From Candidatus Zemynaea palustris (GTDB lineage: Bacteria; Vulcanimicrobiota; Vulcanimicrobiia; Vulcanimicrobiales; Vulcanimicrobiaceae): DNA of 64,000 nucleotides. Location of the stretch: the NCBI GenBank assembly GCA_003134695.1, contig PLCB01000026.1, forward strand, positions 134,045 through 198,044. Reading direction: 5' to 3'. The notes beneath the pieces are model-generated. The model had not been told where the DNA came from. It saw only the letters and a program-made list of their open reading frames with translations, and did not search any database. Numbering within the stretch: position 1 is the first letter of the stretch; every line of letters begins with the position of its first letter. Shown here piece by piece: positions 10,521-20,224 of the stretch. Both the position numbers and the translations under genes were made by a program.

Positions 10521-11864
10521 ATGCAATCGAAGATCGTTTTCCTAGCGACCGCCCGCACGCCGTTCGGCCGACTCGGCGGCGCCTTGGCCTCGCTGCCCGC
10601 GACGGTGCTCGGAGGCGAGGCGATTCGCGCGGCGGTCAAACGCTCGAAACTCGATCCGGGTGAGGTCGAGCACGTCATCATGGGTCAAGTCTTACAGGGC
10701 GGCGCCGGTCAGGCGCCGGCGCGCCAAGCCGCCTACAACGCCGGCTTGGCGAAGACGATCACGTTCGAAACGATCAACAAGGTGTGTGCCTCGGGGATGA
10801 TCGCGATCGTCCACGGCGCGCGCCTGATCGATGACGGTGAGGCCTCGGTCGTGGTGGCCGGCGGGATGGAGTCGATGTCGAACGCGCCGTACGCGGCGCT
10901 TAGCGCGCGCTTCGGTTATCGCTTCGGCGACGGCGTCCTCGTCGACCTGATGAATTACGACGCGCTTGTCGATCCGTGGTCGCGGATGACGATGGCGCAA
11001 GCACAGAGCAAGGTGAACGCCGATCTCAAGATCACCCGCGAAGTGCAGGACGAGTTTGCCTTCAATAGTCATGCGCGGGCCGCCAAGGCGACCGCCGACG
11101 GAACGCTGAGCGGCGAGATCGTCGCGCTGAAAGTCGCGACTAAGGCGAAGGGAAAACTCGTCGTCGATGAGATTCCGGCGCAAACGAGGGCGCGCGTCCC
11201 GGTGCACGCCGGCGGAAACGGCGCGACGGCGTCGCGCATTTGGGGACACGAATCAACCGACGAACTCGTTCCGAACCCCAAACGGTTCACGCCGTACGTC
11301 ACCGGCGACGTTCCGTTCACGCTCGTCGACAAAGACGAGCCGATTCGCGGCGACTCGTCGCTCGAATCGATGGCTAAGCTGCAACCGCTCGACAAAGACG
11401 GAACCGTAACCGCCGGCAACGCGCCCGGCGTGAACGACGGTGCGGCCGCGGTCGTGCTGGCCAGCGACGAATACGCCCGGCGCAACGGCTACGAAGCGCT
11501 CGGGCAGATCGTCGGGCACGCGGCCGCCGCGTGGGATCCGGCCTATCTTGCCTTGACGCCGGCGATGGCGGCCCAGAAGCTGCTCGACAAGCACAACCTC
11601 AAGCCGATCGACATCGCGATTTGGGAAGTGAACGAAGCGTTTGCCGCCGTCGCCTGGAGTACGGCAAACCTGCTCGGGCTCGATCCGAAATCGATCAACT
11701 TACAGGGCGGCGCGGTCGCGTTCGGCCATCCGGTCGGTGCGTCCGGCGCACGCATCACGGCGTCGGTTATCCACCAATTGCGCCGTCGCGGCGGCGGCTA
11801 CGGGATCGCCGCGATCTGCAGCGGCGGCGGCCAAGGCGACGCTGTTCTGATCAAAGTCGATTGA
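10521..11864 (+). CDS. Acetyl-CoA C-acetyltransferase (thiolase)
   Basis: Joins two acetyl-CoA to acetoacetyl-CoA, or runs in reverse in beta-oxidation. The 447 residues carry the full catalytic set: nucleophile Cys89 in NKVCASGM, the histidine in GHPVGASG, and the second cysteine in CSGGGQGDA. It is about 50 residues longer than the usual 390-residue enzyme because of an insertion in the middle (about residues 215-310, AGGNGATASRIWG...PFTLVDKDEPIRG). The ATG at 10521 follows GAGG with a short spacer. The dehydrogenase gene downstream starts inside the stop codon (TTGA), so the acyl-CoA genes form one operon. Confidence 0.92.
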   Translation: MQSKIVFLATARTPFGRLGGALASLPATVLGGEAIRAAVKRSKLDPGEVEHVIMGQVLQGGAGQAPARQAAYNAGLAKTITFETINKVCASGMIAIVHGARLIDDGEASVVVAGGMESMSNAPYAALSARFGYRFGDGVLVDLMNYDALVDPWSRMTMAQAQSKVNADLKITREVQDEFAFNSHARAAKATADGTLSGEIVALKVATKAKGKLVVDEIPAQTRARVPVHAGGNGATASRIWGHESTDELVPNPKRFTPYVTGDVPFTLVDKDEPIRGDSSLESMAKLQPLDKDGTVTAGNAPGVNDGAAAVVLASDEYARRNGYEALGQIVGHAAAAWDPAYLALTPAMAAQKLLDKHNLKPIDIAIWEVNEAFAAVAWSTANLLGLDPKSINLQGGAVAFGHPVGASGARITASVIHQLRRRGGGYGIAAICSGGGQGDAVLIKVD

Positions 11865-12760
11865 CCAAGATCCTCGTCGTCGGCGCGGGCCAGATGGGCG
11901 CCGGCATCGCTCAGGTCGCCGCCCAAGCCGGCGACGCGGTCTTGCTCAACGATCGCACCCAGGAGTACATCGACGGCGGCCTGCTCACGATCGATAAGAA
12001 TCTCGAGCGAGCCGTCGAGAAGGGGCGAATGACGAACGAGGAGCGTCAGGCGGCGCTCGCGCGAATTCAGCCGCAGCTTACTTTTGAAAACGTCGACGTC
12101 GACGTTGCGATCGAGGCGGCGACCGAAAACCTCGAGATCAAACTCGACCTGTTCGCGAAACTCGACCGGCACACGCCGCAGCGAGCGATCCTCGCGAGCA
12201 ATACTTCGTCGATCTCGATCACCAAATTGGCGGCGGCGACAAAACGCCCGGCACTCGTGATCGGGATGCACTACTTCAATCCCGTCCCCGTGATGCGGCT
12301 GGTCGAAGTCATCCGCGGCATCGCGACGGCACAGGCGACCTTCGACGCCGTGCGCGATCTGGCCATCGCGCATGGGAAAACGCCGGTCGAGGTGCGCAAC
12401 TTTCCCGGCTTCGTCTCCAATCGCGTGCTCTGTCCGATGCTCAACGAGGCGATTTTCGCCTTGTATGAAGGGGTCGGCTCGGTCGAGGCGATCGACACGG
12501 TGATGAGGTTGGGTATGAACCATCCGATGGGACCGCTCGAACTCTCCGATTTCATCGGCCTCGACACGCTGCTCTCGATCCTCGAGGTGCTCTACGACGG
12601 ATTCAAGGATCCAAAGTATCGTCCGTGTCCGCTGCTACGCGAGTACGTCGATGCGGGATGGTTGGGACGCAAAGCCGGCCGCGGCTTCTACGAATATGCC
12701 ACGCCGGGCGGCGCGATCGTCGCGCGCAACGGGGCCGGCGCGGCGGTGGGGGCACGCTAA
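11861..12760 (+). CDS. 3-hydroxyacyl/3-hydroxybutyryl-CoA dehydrogenase
   Basis: Interconverts (S)-3-hydroxyacyl-CoA and 3-oxoacyl-CoA with NAD(H). The 299 residues open with VVGAGQMGAGIAQVAA, the dinucleotide fold. The catalytic His follows in MHYFNPVPVMRLVEVI, with the conserved SNTSSISIT before it. The C-terminal dimer domain shows GFVSNRVLCPMLNEAI and a GLDT repeat, ending in GRKAGRGFYEY. The start is a TTG that overlaps the thiolase TGA and gives the usual family N-terminus. With thiolase and acyl-CoA dehydrogenase it gives most of a short-chain beta-oxidation or butyrate-type pathway; no enoyl-CoA hydratase is in view. Confidence 0.93.
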   Translation: MTKILVVGAGQMGAGIAQVAAQAGDAVLLNDRTQEYIDGGLLTIDKNLERAVEKGRMTNEERQAALARIQPQLTFENVDVDVAIEAATENLEIKLDLFAKLDRHTPQRAILASNTSSISITKLAAATKRPALVIGMHYFNPVPVMRLVEVIRGIATAQATFDAVRDLAIAHGKTPVEVRNFPGFVSNRVLCPMLNEAIFALYEGVGSVEAIDTVMRLGMNHPMGPLELSDFIGLDTLLSILEVLYDGFKDPKYRPCPLLREYVDAGWLGRKAGRGFYEYATPGGAIVARNGAGAAVGAR

Positions 12761-12762
12761 CG

Positions 12763-13920
12763 ATTTCGTCCTCGTCGGGCGAATTCGAGCCGACGCCGGA
12801 ACAGCGCGAGGTCGCTACGCTGGCGCGCGAAGTCGCCGAACGCGAGATCGCACCGCACATCGCGAAGTGGGACCGCGAGCATTATTTCCCGCGCGAGCTG
12901 TACACGAAGTTGAGCGCGGCCGGCTTGATGGGTTTGACGATCCCCGAAACCTTCGGTGGCTCCGGCGCCGATTACGTCGCCTACGCGCTCGCGCTGGAAG
13001 AACTCGCGCGCGTCGACGCCGGGACGGCCGTAACCCTTTCCGTTCATCTGATGATCGCCGGCGCGATTCTGCGCCTCGGCAGCGACGTGCAGAAGAGTCA
13101 CTATCTTCCGCAACTCGCCGGCGGCGACGTGATCGCGGGCTTCGCGCTGACCGAACCCGACGCGGGCTCCGACGCGGCGTCGATTCGCAGCACCGCTCGG
13201 CGCAGCGCCGGCGGGTACGCGCTGCGCGGGCGAAAACAGTGGTGCACCAACGGTGGTTACGCCGGCGTCACGATGGCGATGTTTCGAACCGGCGCTCCGG
13301 GCGCCAAGGGCATCTCGGCGTTCTTGGTGGACAACGCGTTGCCCGGCATCGTGCTTGAGAAGACGACCGAAAAACTCGGCATCCACACGAGCAACACGGT
13401 CGACCTCGCCTTCGACGACGTTGCCGTCCCCGCGACCGCGCTGCTCGGCGCGGAAGGCGAGGGACTCAACGGCGCACTTTCGGCGCTCACGACCGGGCGC
13501 ATCGGGATCGCGGCGCAGGCGACCGGGATTCTCGCGGCGTGCCTGGAGGCGAGCGTGAAGTTCGCCAAAGAACGCGAGGCGTTCGGGAAGCCGATCGCCG
13601 CGTTCGAAGGCGTCTCGTTCAAGATCGCGCAGATGGCGACCGATCTCGACGCCGCGCGCCTGCTCACGTGGCGCGCCGCCGCACGCTGCGATCGGGGCGA
13701 GCGATTCGCGCTCGAAGCGAGCCAGGCCAAACTCTTCGCGTCCACCGCAGCGCGCCGCCACGCCGCCGAAGCCGTCCAGATCCACGGCGGCTACGGCTAC
13801 ACGACCGAGTTTCCGGTCGAACGCTACTACCGCGACGCGAAGATCACCGAGATCTACGAAGGCACAAGCGAGATCCAGCAACTGATCATCGCCCGCGCGC
13901 TCCTCGGCCGGCTCGAATAG
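12763..13920 (+). CDS. Acyl-CoA dehydrogenase (start uncertain, possibly ATT)
   Basis: A flavoprotein that oxidises acyl-CoA to enoyl-CoA. Homology begins at about FEPTPEQREVATLAREVAE. Seen: FAD-binding FALTEPDAGSD, the substrate block, QIHGGYGYTTEFPVERYYRDAKI, and the catalytic Glu in IYEGTSEIQ. No ATG, GTG or TTG occurs in frame between 12658 and 12927. The ATT at 12763, three bases past the upstream TAA and about 10 bases after a GGGGG run, would give 385 residues, the normal length. The alternative is an ATG at 12655 lying inside the previous gene. It is the last gene of the acyl-CoA operon. Confidence 0.88.
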   Translation: MSSSSGEFEPTPEQREVATLAREVAEREIAPHIAKWDREHYFPRELYTKLSAAGLMGLTIPETFGGSGADYVAYALALEELARVDAGTAVTLSVHLMIAGAILRLGSDVQKSHYLPQLAGGDVIAGFALTEPDAGSDAASIRSTARRSAGGYALRGRKQWCTNGGYAGVTMAMFRTGAPGAKGISAFLVDNALPGIVLEKTTEKLGIHTSNTVDLAFDDVAVPATALLGAEGEGLNGALSALTTGRIGIAAQATGILAACLEASVKFAKEREAFGKPIAAFEGVSFKIAQMATDLDAARLLTWRAAARCDRGERFALEASQAKLFASTAARRHAAEAVQIHGGYGYTTEFPVERYYRDAKITEIYEGTSEIQQLIIARALLGRLE

Positions 13921-14000
13921 CGCTTCCGGCGGACGCGATGTCGCGTGATCGCGCCTGCCCACTAGGGGTTTGAAGCCTACGAGCAAACTGAGGGCGGGCC

Positions 14001-15164
14001 ATGAAGTTGATGGAGTATCAGGGCAAGGAGCTGTTTCGTCGCGTCGGGATTCCCACGCCGCGCGGACACTTTGCGAAAAGCGCCGACGACGTCGCCGCGT
14101 TCGTCGCCGCGAATCCGGGATCGTGGGTGCTCAAGAGTCAGGTGCTGATGGGCGGTCGCGGCAAGGCGGGCGGCATCAAATTCGCCGACGACCCGAATCA
14201 GGCGCGCGCGATCGCGAGCGAGTTGCTTGGCAAAGTGCTCAAGAGCGTGCAGAATCCCGAAGGCGAACGGGTCGGTTCGCTGCTGGTCGAAGAGAAAGTT
14301 GCGATTGAGAGCGAGGCGTACGTCTCGATCACGATCGATCGCGCCGCGAAGAAGCCGGTCGTCATCGTGACCGCGCAGGGCGGGATGGATGTCGAGGAAG
14401 TCGCCGCGCACGATCCGGATGCGATCGCAAAACTCTGGATCGACGCCGCCGCCGGATTCTGGCCGTTCGTCGCGCGCCGACTCGCGTTCGCCGCGAAATT
14501 GCCACTCGGTTTTCACAAGACGTTTCCGGGCGTCGTCGGCGGGCTGTACTCACTCTTCATGGACTACGGTGCGAATCTGGTCGAGATCAACCCGCTGGTG
14601 CTCAGCAAAGACGGCGCGGTGATCGCCTCCGACGCGAAGGTCGACCTCGACGACAACGCGCTCTACAAGCACCCCGAACTCAAAGACTGGAAAGCCGAGG
14701 CGCCGGTCGATGAGGATCAAGCCGCCGCGGTTGCGATCGGGCTCGGCCTATCGAATTACGCCAAGCTCGACGGCAACATCGGCGTCATCGCGAACGGCGC
14801 CGGCCTCGGGATGGGGACGATGGATGCGATCCGCAACGCCGGCGGCTCGGCGGCAAACTTTCTCGACATCGGCGGCGGCGCGCAAGCCGACCTCGTGAAG
14901 AAGAGTTACAATCTCGTCGTCTCGGACCCGAAGGTCAAGTCGATGTTCATCAATATCTTCGGCGGCATCACCCGCGGCGACCAGGTCGCGCGCGGGATCG
15001 TCGAAGCGCTCGCCGGCGGCGATATCCGCAAAGTCCCGCTCGTCGTGCGCTTGACCGGCACCAATGAAAAGGAAGGCCGCGCGATTCTCGCCGCAGCCGG
15101 GATGAATCCGGTCGAGACGATGGACGAAGGCGCGAAAACGGCCGTTGAGCTGGCGCGTGCGTAG
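14001..15164 (+). CDS. sucC: Succinyl-CoA synthetase beta subunit
   Basis: The nucleotide- and succinate-binding subunit of the citric-acid-cycle enzyme that makes ATP or GTP from succinyl-CoA. The 387 residues begin MKLMEYQGKELFRRVGIPTP and contain the ATP-grasp lysine loop MGGRGKAGGIKF, NPLVLSKDG and the C-terminal GGITRGDQVARGI. Length matches the family (about 388). GAGGGCGG precedes the ATG. sucD follows after 12 bases, so the pair is one operon. The 80 bases upstream hold only a short hairpin. Confidence 0.97.
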   Translation: MKLMEYQGKELFRRVGIPTPRGHFAKSADDVAAFVAANPGSWVLKSQVLMGGRGKAGGIKFADDPNQARAIASELLGKVLKSVQNPEGERVGSLLVEEKVAIESEAYVSITIDRAAKKPVVIVTAQGGMDVEEVAAHDPDAIAKLWIDAAAGFWPFVARRLAFAAKLPLGFHKTFPGVVGGLYSLFMDYGANLVEINPLVLSKDGAVIASDAKVDLDDNALYKHPELKDWKAEAPVDEDQAAAVAIGLGLSNYAKLDGNIGVIANGAGLGMGTMDAIRNAGGSAANFLDIGGGAQADLVKKSYNLVVSDPKVKSMFINIFGGITRGDQVARGIVEALAGGDIRKVPLVVRLTGTNEKEGRAILAAAGMNPVETMDEGAKTAVELARA

Positions 15165-15176
15165 GACGGTCTAGAG

Positions 15177-16058
15177 ATGGCGATCTGGCTTGACAAGAAC
15201 TCGAAGATCATCGTTCAAGGTATCACCGGCCGCGAAGGGCTTTTTCACACGCAACGGATGCTCGCATACCGGACGCCGATCGTCGGGGGCGTCACGCCCG
15301 GCAAGGGCGGCTCGAGCGTCGAGGGCGGCATCCCGGTGTTCAACACGGTGCACGACGCGGTCGCGAAGACCGGCGCGACGCACACCATCATCTTCGTTCC
15401 GCCGGCTTTCGCGGCCGACGCGCTCTACGAAGCGCACGACGCCGGGATCGGCTTCGCCGCCTGCATCACCGAAGGGATTCCCGTCCACGACATGCTGCGG
15501 GTCGTGGCGACGACCGCCGGCATGCGGATCTTGGGTCCCAACTGCCCCGGCATCGTCTCGCCGGGGAAGGCGCTCGTCGGCATCATGCCCGGCCACATTT
15601 TCAAGGAAGGCCGCGTCGGGATGATCTCGCGTTCGGGGACGTTGACCTACGAGATCGTCGACAACCTCACCAAAGCCGGCCTCGGCCAATCGACCTGCGT
15701 CGGCATCGGCGGCGATCCGATCATCGGCACGACCTTCGTCGACGCGCTGCGAGCTTTCGCCAACGATCCCGAGACCGATGCGATCGTCCTCTGCGGTGAG
15801 ATCGGCGGCTCGGATGAAGAAGACGCCGCCGCGTTCATCCACGACCACCTGCCCGACAAGCCGGTGGTCGCGTTCATCGGCGGTCGCTCCGCCCCGAGAG
15901 GCAAGCGGCTCGGTCACGCCGGCGCGATCATCTCGGGCAACTTCGGAACCCCCGAAAGTAAGCTCGCCGCCTTCGCGGCGGCCGGCGTGCCGGTGGCTGA
16001 TCGGCCGTCGCAGATTCCGGACGTCGTCAAGTCGAGGCTCTCGGGCGCCAAGCGCTGA
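15177..16058 (+). CDS. sucD: Succinyl-CoA synthetase alpha subunit
   Basis: The CoA-binding, transiently phosphorylated subunit. The 293 residues contain the CoA-binding start [58 protein letters not shown], and the active-site histidine in [12 protein letters not shown]. Length is normal. It ends the sucCD operon. Between its stop and the receptor gene at 16216 are 157 bases with a small hairpin (GAAGG/CCTTC at about 16131-16146) and no recognisable promoter. Confidence 0.97.
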   Translation: MAIWLDKNSKIIVQGITGREGLFHTQRMLAYRTPIVGGVTPGKGGSSVEGGIPVFNTVHDAVAKTGATHTIIFVPPAFAADALYEAHDAGIGFAACITEGIPVHDMLRVVATTAGMRILGPNCPGIVSPGKALVGIMPGHIFKEGRVGMISRSGTLTYEIVDNLTKAGLGQSTCVGIGGDPIIGTTFVDALRAFANDPETDAIVLCGEIGGSDEEDAAAFIHDHLPDKPVVAFIGGRSAPRGKRLGHAGAIISGNFGTPESKLAAFAAAGVPVADRPSQIPDVVKSRLSGAKR

Positions 16059-16215
16059 TTTTACATAGAACTGGTGTTCGACTTCAAGAATGATCAATGA
16101 CGCCGAGCACAGGATTACCCGGACCCCCCGAAGGAGAGGGCCTTCAGTCGCCGGTCTTGGCTCACTTTTTTGTGCCCACCCCGGCGTCTTTCCACACATC
16201 TAATTAGGAGACAGC

Positions 16216-19200
16216 ATGCTAAAACGCAAGTTCTGGCATTCGCTCGTCGCCGCTCTCACGCTCGTCGCGCTCGTTAGCCAGGGAACTTGGGTTCTGGCCG
16301 GGACGACGGGTGGGATGAACGGCGGTGTCGTCGACGAAAACGGCGCACCGATCCAGAACGCTCTGGTCTCGGTCGCAAGTCCGTCGCAAATTGCTCACAC
16401 GAGCACGGACACGAGCGGAAAGTTCAACTTCCTGGCGTTGATCCCAGACACGTACACGCTCTCGGTCGAGAAGCAAGGGTACGAATCGGTCTCGCAAACG
16501 GGCGTTACCGTGATCGCAGACCAAAACAGCTCGGTCAACCTCGCCACGCGGCGCGTCCTTCGGACGATCGGCCGCGTTACATCCCGCGCTCCCTCGTCGT
16601 TGATCAAACCGGGTACCGTCACCGACGTGTACTCGATCACAGCGACGCAGCAAGACAAGGTCGCCGCCGTCGGCGGCGGCGGTAACCTCAACAGCGCCTG
16701 GTCGGCGATCGCGTCGGTTCCCGGCGTGTTCGTGTCGCCGAATCAGGTCGGTTACATCGGCGCCGCCGGGACGCTGAGCATCCGCGGCGGAGACTACGAC
16801 CAGATCGGATACGAGATCGACGGCGTCCCCGTCAATCGCGCCTTCGATAATTATCCGTCGGGCCCGACCTCGTCGCTCGGTCAGCAAGAGCTTCAGGTCT
16901 ACACCGGCGTTCCGCCGGCCAATGCGGAGGCAAACGGCCTCTCCGGGTTCATCAATCAGGTCATCCGCACCGGGACGTATCCCGGGTTCGCCAACGTCGA
17001 TCTGGGGATCGGCGGGCCCTCGTATTACCACAAGGCTTCGTTTGAAGTCGGCGGATCGTCGCCGAACCGGAACTTCTCGTACTACCTCGGCTTCGGCGGC
17101 TACAACCAAGACTTCCGTTACGCCGATCAATTCAACGGCGCGAGCGTGAGCACGCTCTACGGTTCACCCCTCGGGTTCTGCGACCCGTCGATGTCTGCCA
17201 CACTTGCCCCATCGTGCTACGGGGGACAAGTCAACGGGCAGGGTGCCTTTGTGGCCGGCGGCTACAATGGAAACACGTCGCTCTTCAGGCTCTCGAACGC
17301 GGGCGCGTTCAGTGGTGGTGGAAACGGTCAGGGCTCGTTCCTCCTGGCTCCCTACAACCTGATCAGCATCGCAAACATCGTCGATCGCGACAGCGTCGTG
17401 AACCTGCACTTCGGCATTCCGCACAAGGACGGGACGAAGGACGACCTGCAGTTGCTCGGGATGGTCAACTACATCCAGAACAATTACTACGGGTCGACCA
17501 ACGATCAGGGCGGCGTGGCTTTCCTCAACAACACGACGCTCGGTGCCCCGTTCATCATCGACGGCTTCCAGTTCAACGGTCCGACCGGCCAGACGTTGCC
17601 GGCGAACTACCAAACGATGACATCGCCGTATGTCTTCCCGAACATTCCGACGCACCCGTTCTCGAGTTCCGCGACCGGTTTTCCGGCGCTAATCAACCCG
17701 AGTGAGCGCGACGGGTTCTTGAACGATCAGGCGATCTACAAGATCCAGTACACGCACAACATGGGCAGCAACGCGCTGTTCAAGGTCTACGGTTACAGCT
17801 ACTACAGTGACTGGATGAACACCGCGCCGCAGTCGCTCTATGCGGATTTCGTGGGTTGTTGCCCCTACGACTACGAGCTGACCAGTCACAGCCGCGGCGT
17901 GAGCGGGTCGTTCATCGATCAGATCACTCCGAACAACCTCCTCAACTTCACGGGCTCCTACGTCACCTCGAGCTTAATCCGTGACAACAACACCGAAATG
18001 GTGAACGGCGCCTACGGCTTGAACTCGGTGAACGCACGGACGCAGTTTGCGGTCTTAGTCGACCCGACCAATCCTACAAACGGTCTCTGCTACACCTTGA
18101 CGGGGGCCCCCACGACCTGCGCGCTCGGCGGCCCGGCGAAGATCGCCACCCTGCGGCAAGCGTATCAGGGAACGATTACGCCCGCGCCAGCCATAAACTG
18201 CGGGGGCGGGCCGTGCACGTACTACGTCGTCGAAAATGGGACCTACGCGACCTTCAATCAGGTGACGCCGAAATTCTTTTCGGGGTCGCTGACGGACGAG
18301 TGGCGTCCCAGCAGCAAGCTCACGATTAACGCCGGAGTTCGCTTCGACGACTTCCAGTACACTGGATCCAATACCCAAGGGACTGCCGCCCGGACATTGT
18401 TCTACAACGCGTTCAACATGGACACGTGCTTCAACAACACGGGCAATGCGGTTACGGTCAACGGTTTCCGGCTCGCTCCGTACGGGATCGCCGATAAGGT
18501 CCGTGATCTGGGTCAAGCGACCGTCGCCGGCGCCTGCCCGGGCGGGCTGAGCGCGATGAACGCGCAGAATCCCGCCGGCAACCTGACGTCAACCTACCCT
18601 GAATGGCAGCCTCGGCTCGGCTTCACGTACTCGGTCGATCCGCAAACGGTCATCCGTGCCAGCTACGGCCGGTACGCGCAAGGGCCGAACAGCGCCTTCG
18701 AGCAGTACAACATGCTCCAGCAAGACTCGCCGCAACAGCTGTACTACACGTACTCGTTCCAGCAGTTCGGCTTCCTCGCGCCGGAGCATCCGATTACTCC
18801 CTCGGTTTCGAACAATTACGATTTCTCGTTCGAGCACCAATTCAAGGGAGATACGTCGATCAAGGTGACCCCGTTCCTGCGTAAGACGCAGGGCCAGGTT
18901 CAACAGTTCTTCCTCAATCAACCGACGAGCTTCGTCTCGGGTCTGAACGTCGGCAAACAGACGTCTCAGGGCCTCGAGTTCGAACTCGACAAGGGCAACT
19001 TCGCCGCACAAGGTCTGTCGGCGCGGCTGTCCTTCACGTACACCAACAGCTACATCAACTACACGCCGCTGCCCAATGGCGGGTCGGTCATCACGCCGCT
19101 CAACGCGCAAATCCAAACGTACAACGCCTACACCAAGGCCTGTGCGGCGGGTGGCTCCGCGTTCGGAACGGCGACCTGCGGCGGTACGACCGTCGGGGGC

Positions 19201-19974
19201 GCCGGCGCGGCTCCGTGTTACACCACCGCTGGTGTGGCGGACAATGTGTGCGCTCTCGGCAGTATCGCCAACCCGTATTGGAACGCTCCCGTTCAGGGAT
19301 TGCTTCCGATCAACGGCAACTTCCAGACCTTCGACATCCTGCCGCAAGGCTACGGCAGCGCGGTCCAGGGTTACGGGGCGCCGTACGTCGCGTCGTTTGT
19401 TCTCAACGAGCGGGTCGGTAAGTGGTCGATCGCCCCGATCCTGCAGATGTTCGGAGGTCAGCGCTACGGCGCGCCTGCGACCACGGTCGGCATCGCTCCG
19501 GATACCTGTGGAGCGGGACTCGCCGGCACGACGGCCGGTGACCCGCGCTACAGCACGCCGGGCCTCGGTTATCAAAACGGCGTCGGCGGTTCGCCGTTCA
19601 ACGCCTACAACTGCGGCGCGATCGGTGCCGGTGGTATCCCCAATCCATACACCGGTGCGTTCGACGGCATCGGCGCGTTCGTCGCGCCGACGGCGCTCGA
19701 GCTCCACGCGCAAATCAGCTACGAGGTAAGTCCGAAGGTTACGTTGGTTGCGAACCTGACGAACCTCGTCAGCACCTGCTTCGGCGGCACGAAAGTCGGC
19801 TGGGCGGTCAGTGGTGCGTGTGGTTACAGCGTCCTTGGAGGCGGCGCGGCGGGTGACGTCGGGAACACCTTCAACCCGGGCGCTGTCATCCAGCCGTACG
19901 TCAATACCCCGTACGAACCGTTCTTCGTGGGATTGCCGTTCAGCGTTTACCTCAACGCCAAGATCAAGATCTAA
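16216..19974 (+). CDS. TonB-dependent outer-membrane receptor with N-terminal carboxypeptidase-like domain
   Basis: A 1252-residue outer-membrane beta-barrel for energised import of a large ligand. A signal peptide spans residues 1-28 (ending VLAG). Residues 30-110 form a carboxypeptidase-regulatory-like fold (GVVDENGAPIQNALVSVASP, TSGKFNFLALIPDTYTLSVEKQGY), as in SusC-like and Oar-like receptors. A plug domain follows (GTLSIRGGDYDQIGYEIDGVPVNRAFDNYPSG), then a long barrel rich in aromatic and Asn/Gly strands. AGGAG lies before the ATG. No TonB, ExbB or SusD gene is nearby, so the ligand is open. It is transcribed alone and ends at a strong hairpin. It is good evidence for an outer membrane. 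Confidence 0.9.
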   Translation: MLKRKFWHSLVAALTLVALVSQGTWVLAGTTGGMNGGVVDENGAPIQNALVSVASPSQIAHTSTDTSGKFNFLALIPDTYTLSVEKQGYESVSQTGVTVIADQNSSVNLATRRVLRTIGRVTSRAPSSLIKPGTVTDVYSITATQQDKVAAVGGGGNLNSAWSAIASVPGVFVSPNQVGYIGAAGTLSIRGGDYDQIGYEIDGVPVNRAFDNYPSGPTSSLGQQELQVYTGVPPANAEANGLSGFINQVIRTGTYPGFANVDLGIGGPSYYHKASFEVGGSSPNRNFSYYLGFGGYNQDFRYADQFNGASVSTLYGSPLGFCDPSMSATLAPSCYGGQVNGQGAFVAGGYNGNTSLFRLSNAGAFSGGGNGQGSFLLAPYNLISIANIVDRDSVVNLHFGIPHKDGTKDDLQLLGMVNYIQNNYYGSTNDQGGVAFLNNTTLGAPFIIDGFQFNGPTGQTLPANYQTMTSPYVFPNIPTHPFSSSATGFPALINPSERDGFLNDQAIYKIQYTHNMGSNALFKVYGYSYYSDWMNTAPQSLYADFVGCCPYDYELTSHSRGVSGSFIDQITPNNLLNFTGSYVTSSLIRDNNTEMVNGAYGLNSVNARTQFAVLVDPTNPTNGLCYTLTGAPTTCALGGPAKIATLRQAYQGTITPAPAINCGGGPCTYYVVENGTYATFNQVTPKFFSGSLTDEWRPSSKLTINAGVRFDDFQYTGSNTQGTAARTLFYNAFNMDTCFNNTGNAVTVNGFRLAPYGIADKVRDLGQATVAGACPGGLSAMNAQNPAGNLTSTYPEWQPRLGFTYSVDPQTVIRASYGRYAQGPNSAFEQYNMLQQDSPQQLYYTYSFQQFGFLAPEHPITPSVSNNYDFSFEHQFKGDTSIKVTPFLRKTQGQVQQFFLNQPTSFVSGLNVGKQTSQGLEFELDKGNFAAQGLSARLSFTYTNSYINYTPLPNGGSVITPLNAQIQTYNAYTKACAAGGSAFGTATCGGTTVGGAGAAPCYTTAGVADNVCALGSIANPYWNAPVQGLLPINGNFQTFDILPQGYGSAVQGYGAPYVASFVLNERVGKWSIAPILQMFGGQRYGAPATTVGIAPDTCGAGLAGTTAGDPRYSTPGLGYQNGVGGSPFNAYNCGAIGAGGIPNPYTGAFDGIGAFVAPTALELHAQISYEVSPKVTLVANLTNLVSTCFGGTKVGWAVSGACGYSVLGGGAAGDVGNTFNPGAVIQPYVNTPYEPFFVGLPFSVYLNAKIKI

Positions 19975-19995
19975 GCCAAACACGGTCTCGATCAA

Positions 19996-20029
19996 GAAGG
20001 GCCCTCGCGAAAGCGGGGGCCCTTCTCTT
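19996..20029 (+). terminator. Intrinsic terminator after the TonB-dependent receptor gene
   Basis: A 13-bp stem: GAAGGGCCC plus TCGC pairs with GCGG plus GGGCCCTTC (one G-T pair) around a GAAA tetraloop, followed by TCTT. It lies 21 bases after the receptor stop. Confidence 0.85.
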
Positions 20030-20185
20030 ATATGGGTGCGGTTCTTTTTCGCCACGGCTTCGTCACTCGGCGCTGAAATGGGGTCCCGACCATTCGGCGC
20101 GCCTCGTTCCTCGCCGCGACGAAAAATTCCAGACCGGCACCACCGCCACCGCGCGTTCATCCGCTTCCTACGCGCGCCGACCGAC

Positions 20186-20220
20186 TTGACAATGTGGCAC
20201 AAATTGTGGCATATTGTCAA
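20186..20220. promoter_or_regulatory. Palindromic operator/promoter of the Phd-VapC operon
   Basis: TTGACAAT (20186-20193) and ATTGTCAA (20213-20220) are the outer arms of a 35-bp near-perfect dyad; the inner parts also match, with only two mismatched pairs and an unpaired centre. The left arm contains a perfect -35 hexamer TTGACA, and CATATT 18 bases on could serve as -10. It ends four bases before the antitoxin ATG, the usual place for toxin-antitoxin autorepression. Confidence 0.75.
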
Positions 20221-20224
20221 AGTC

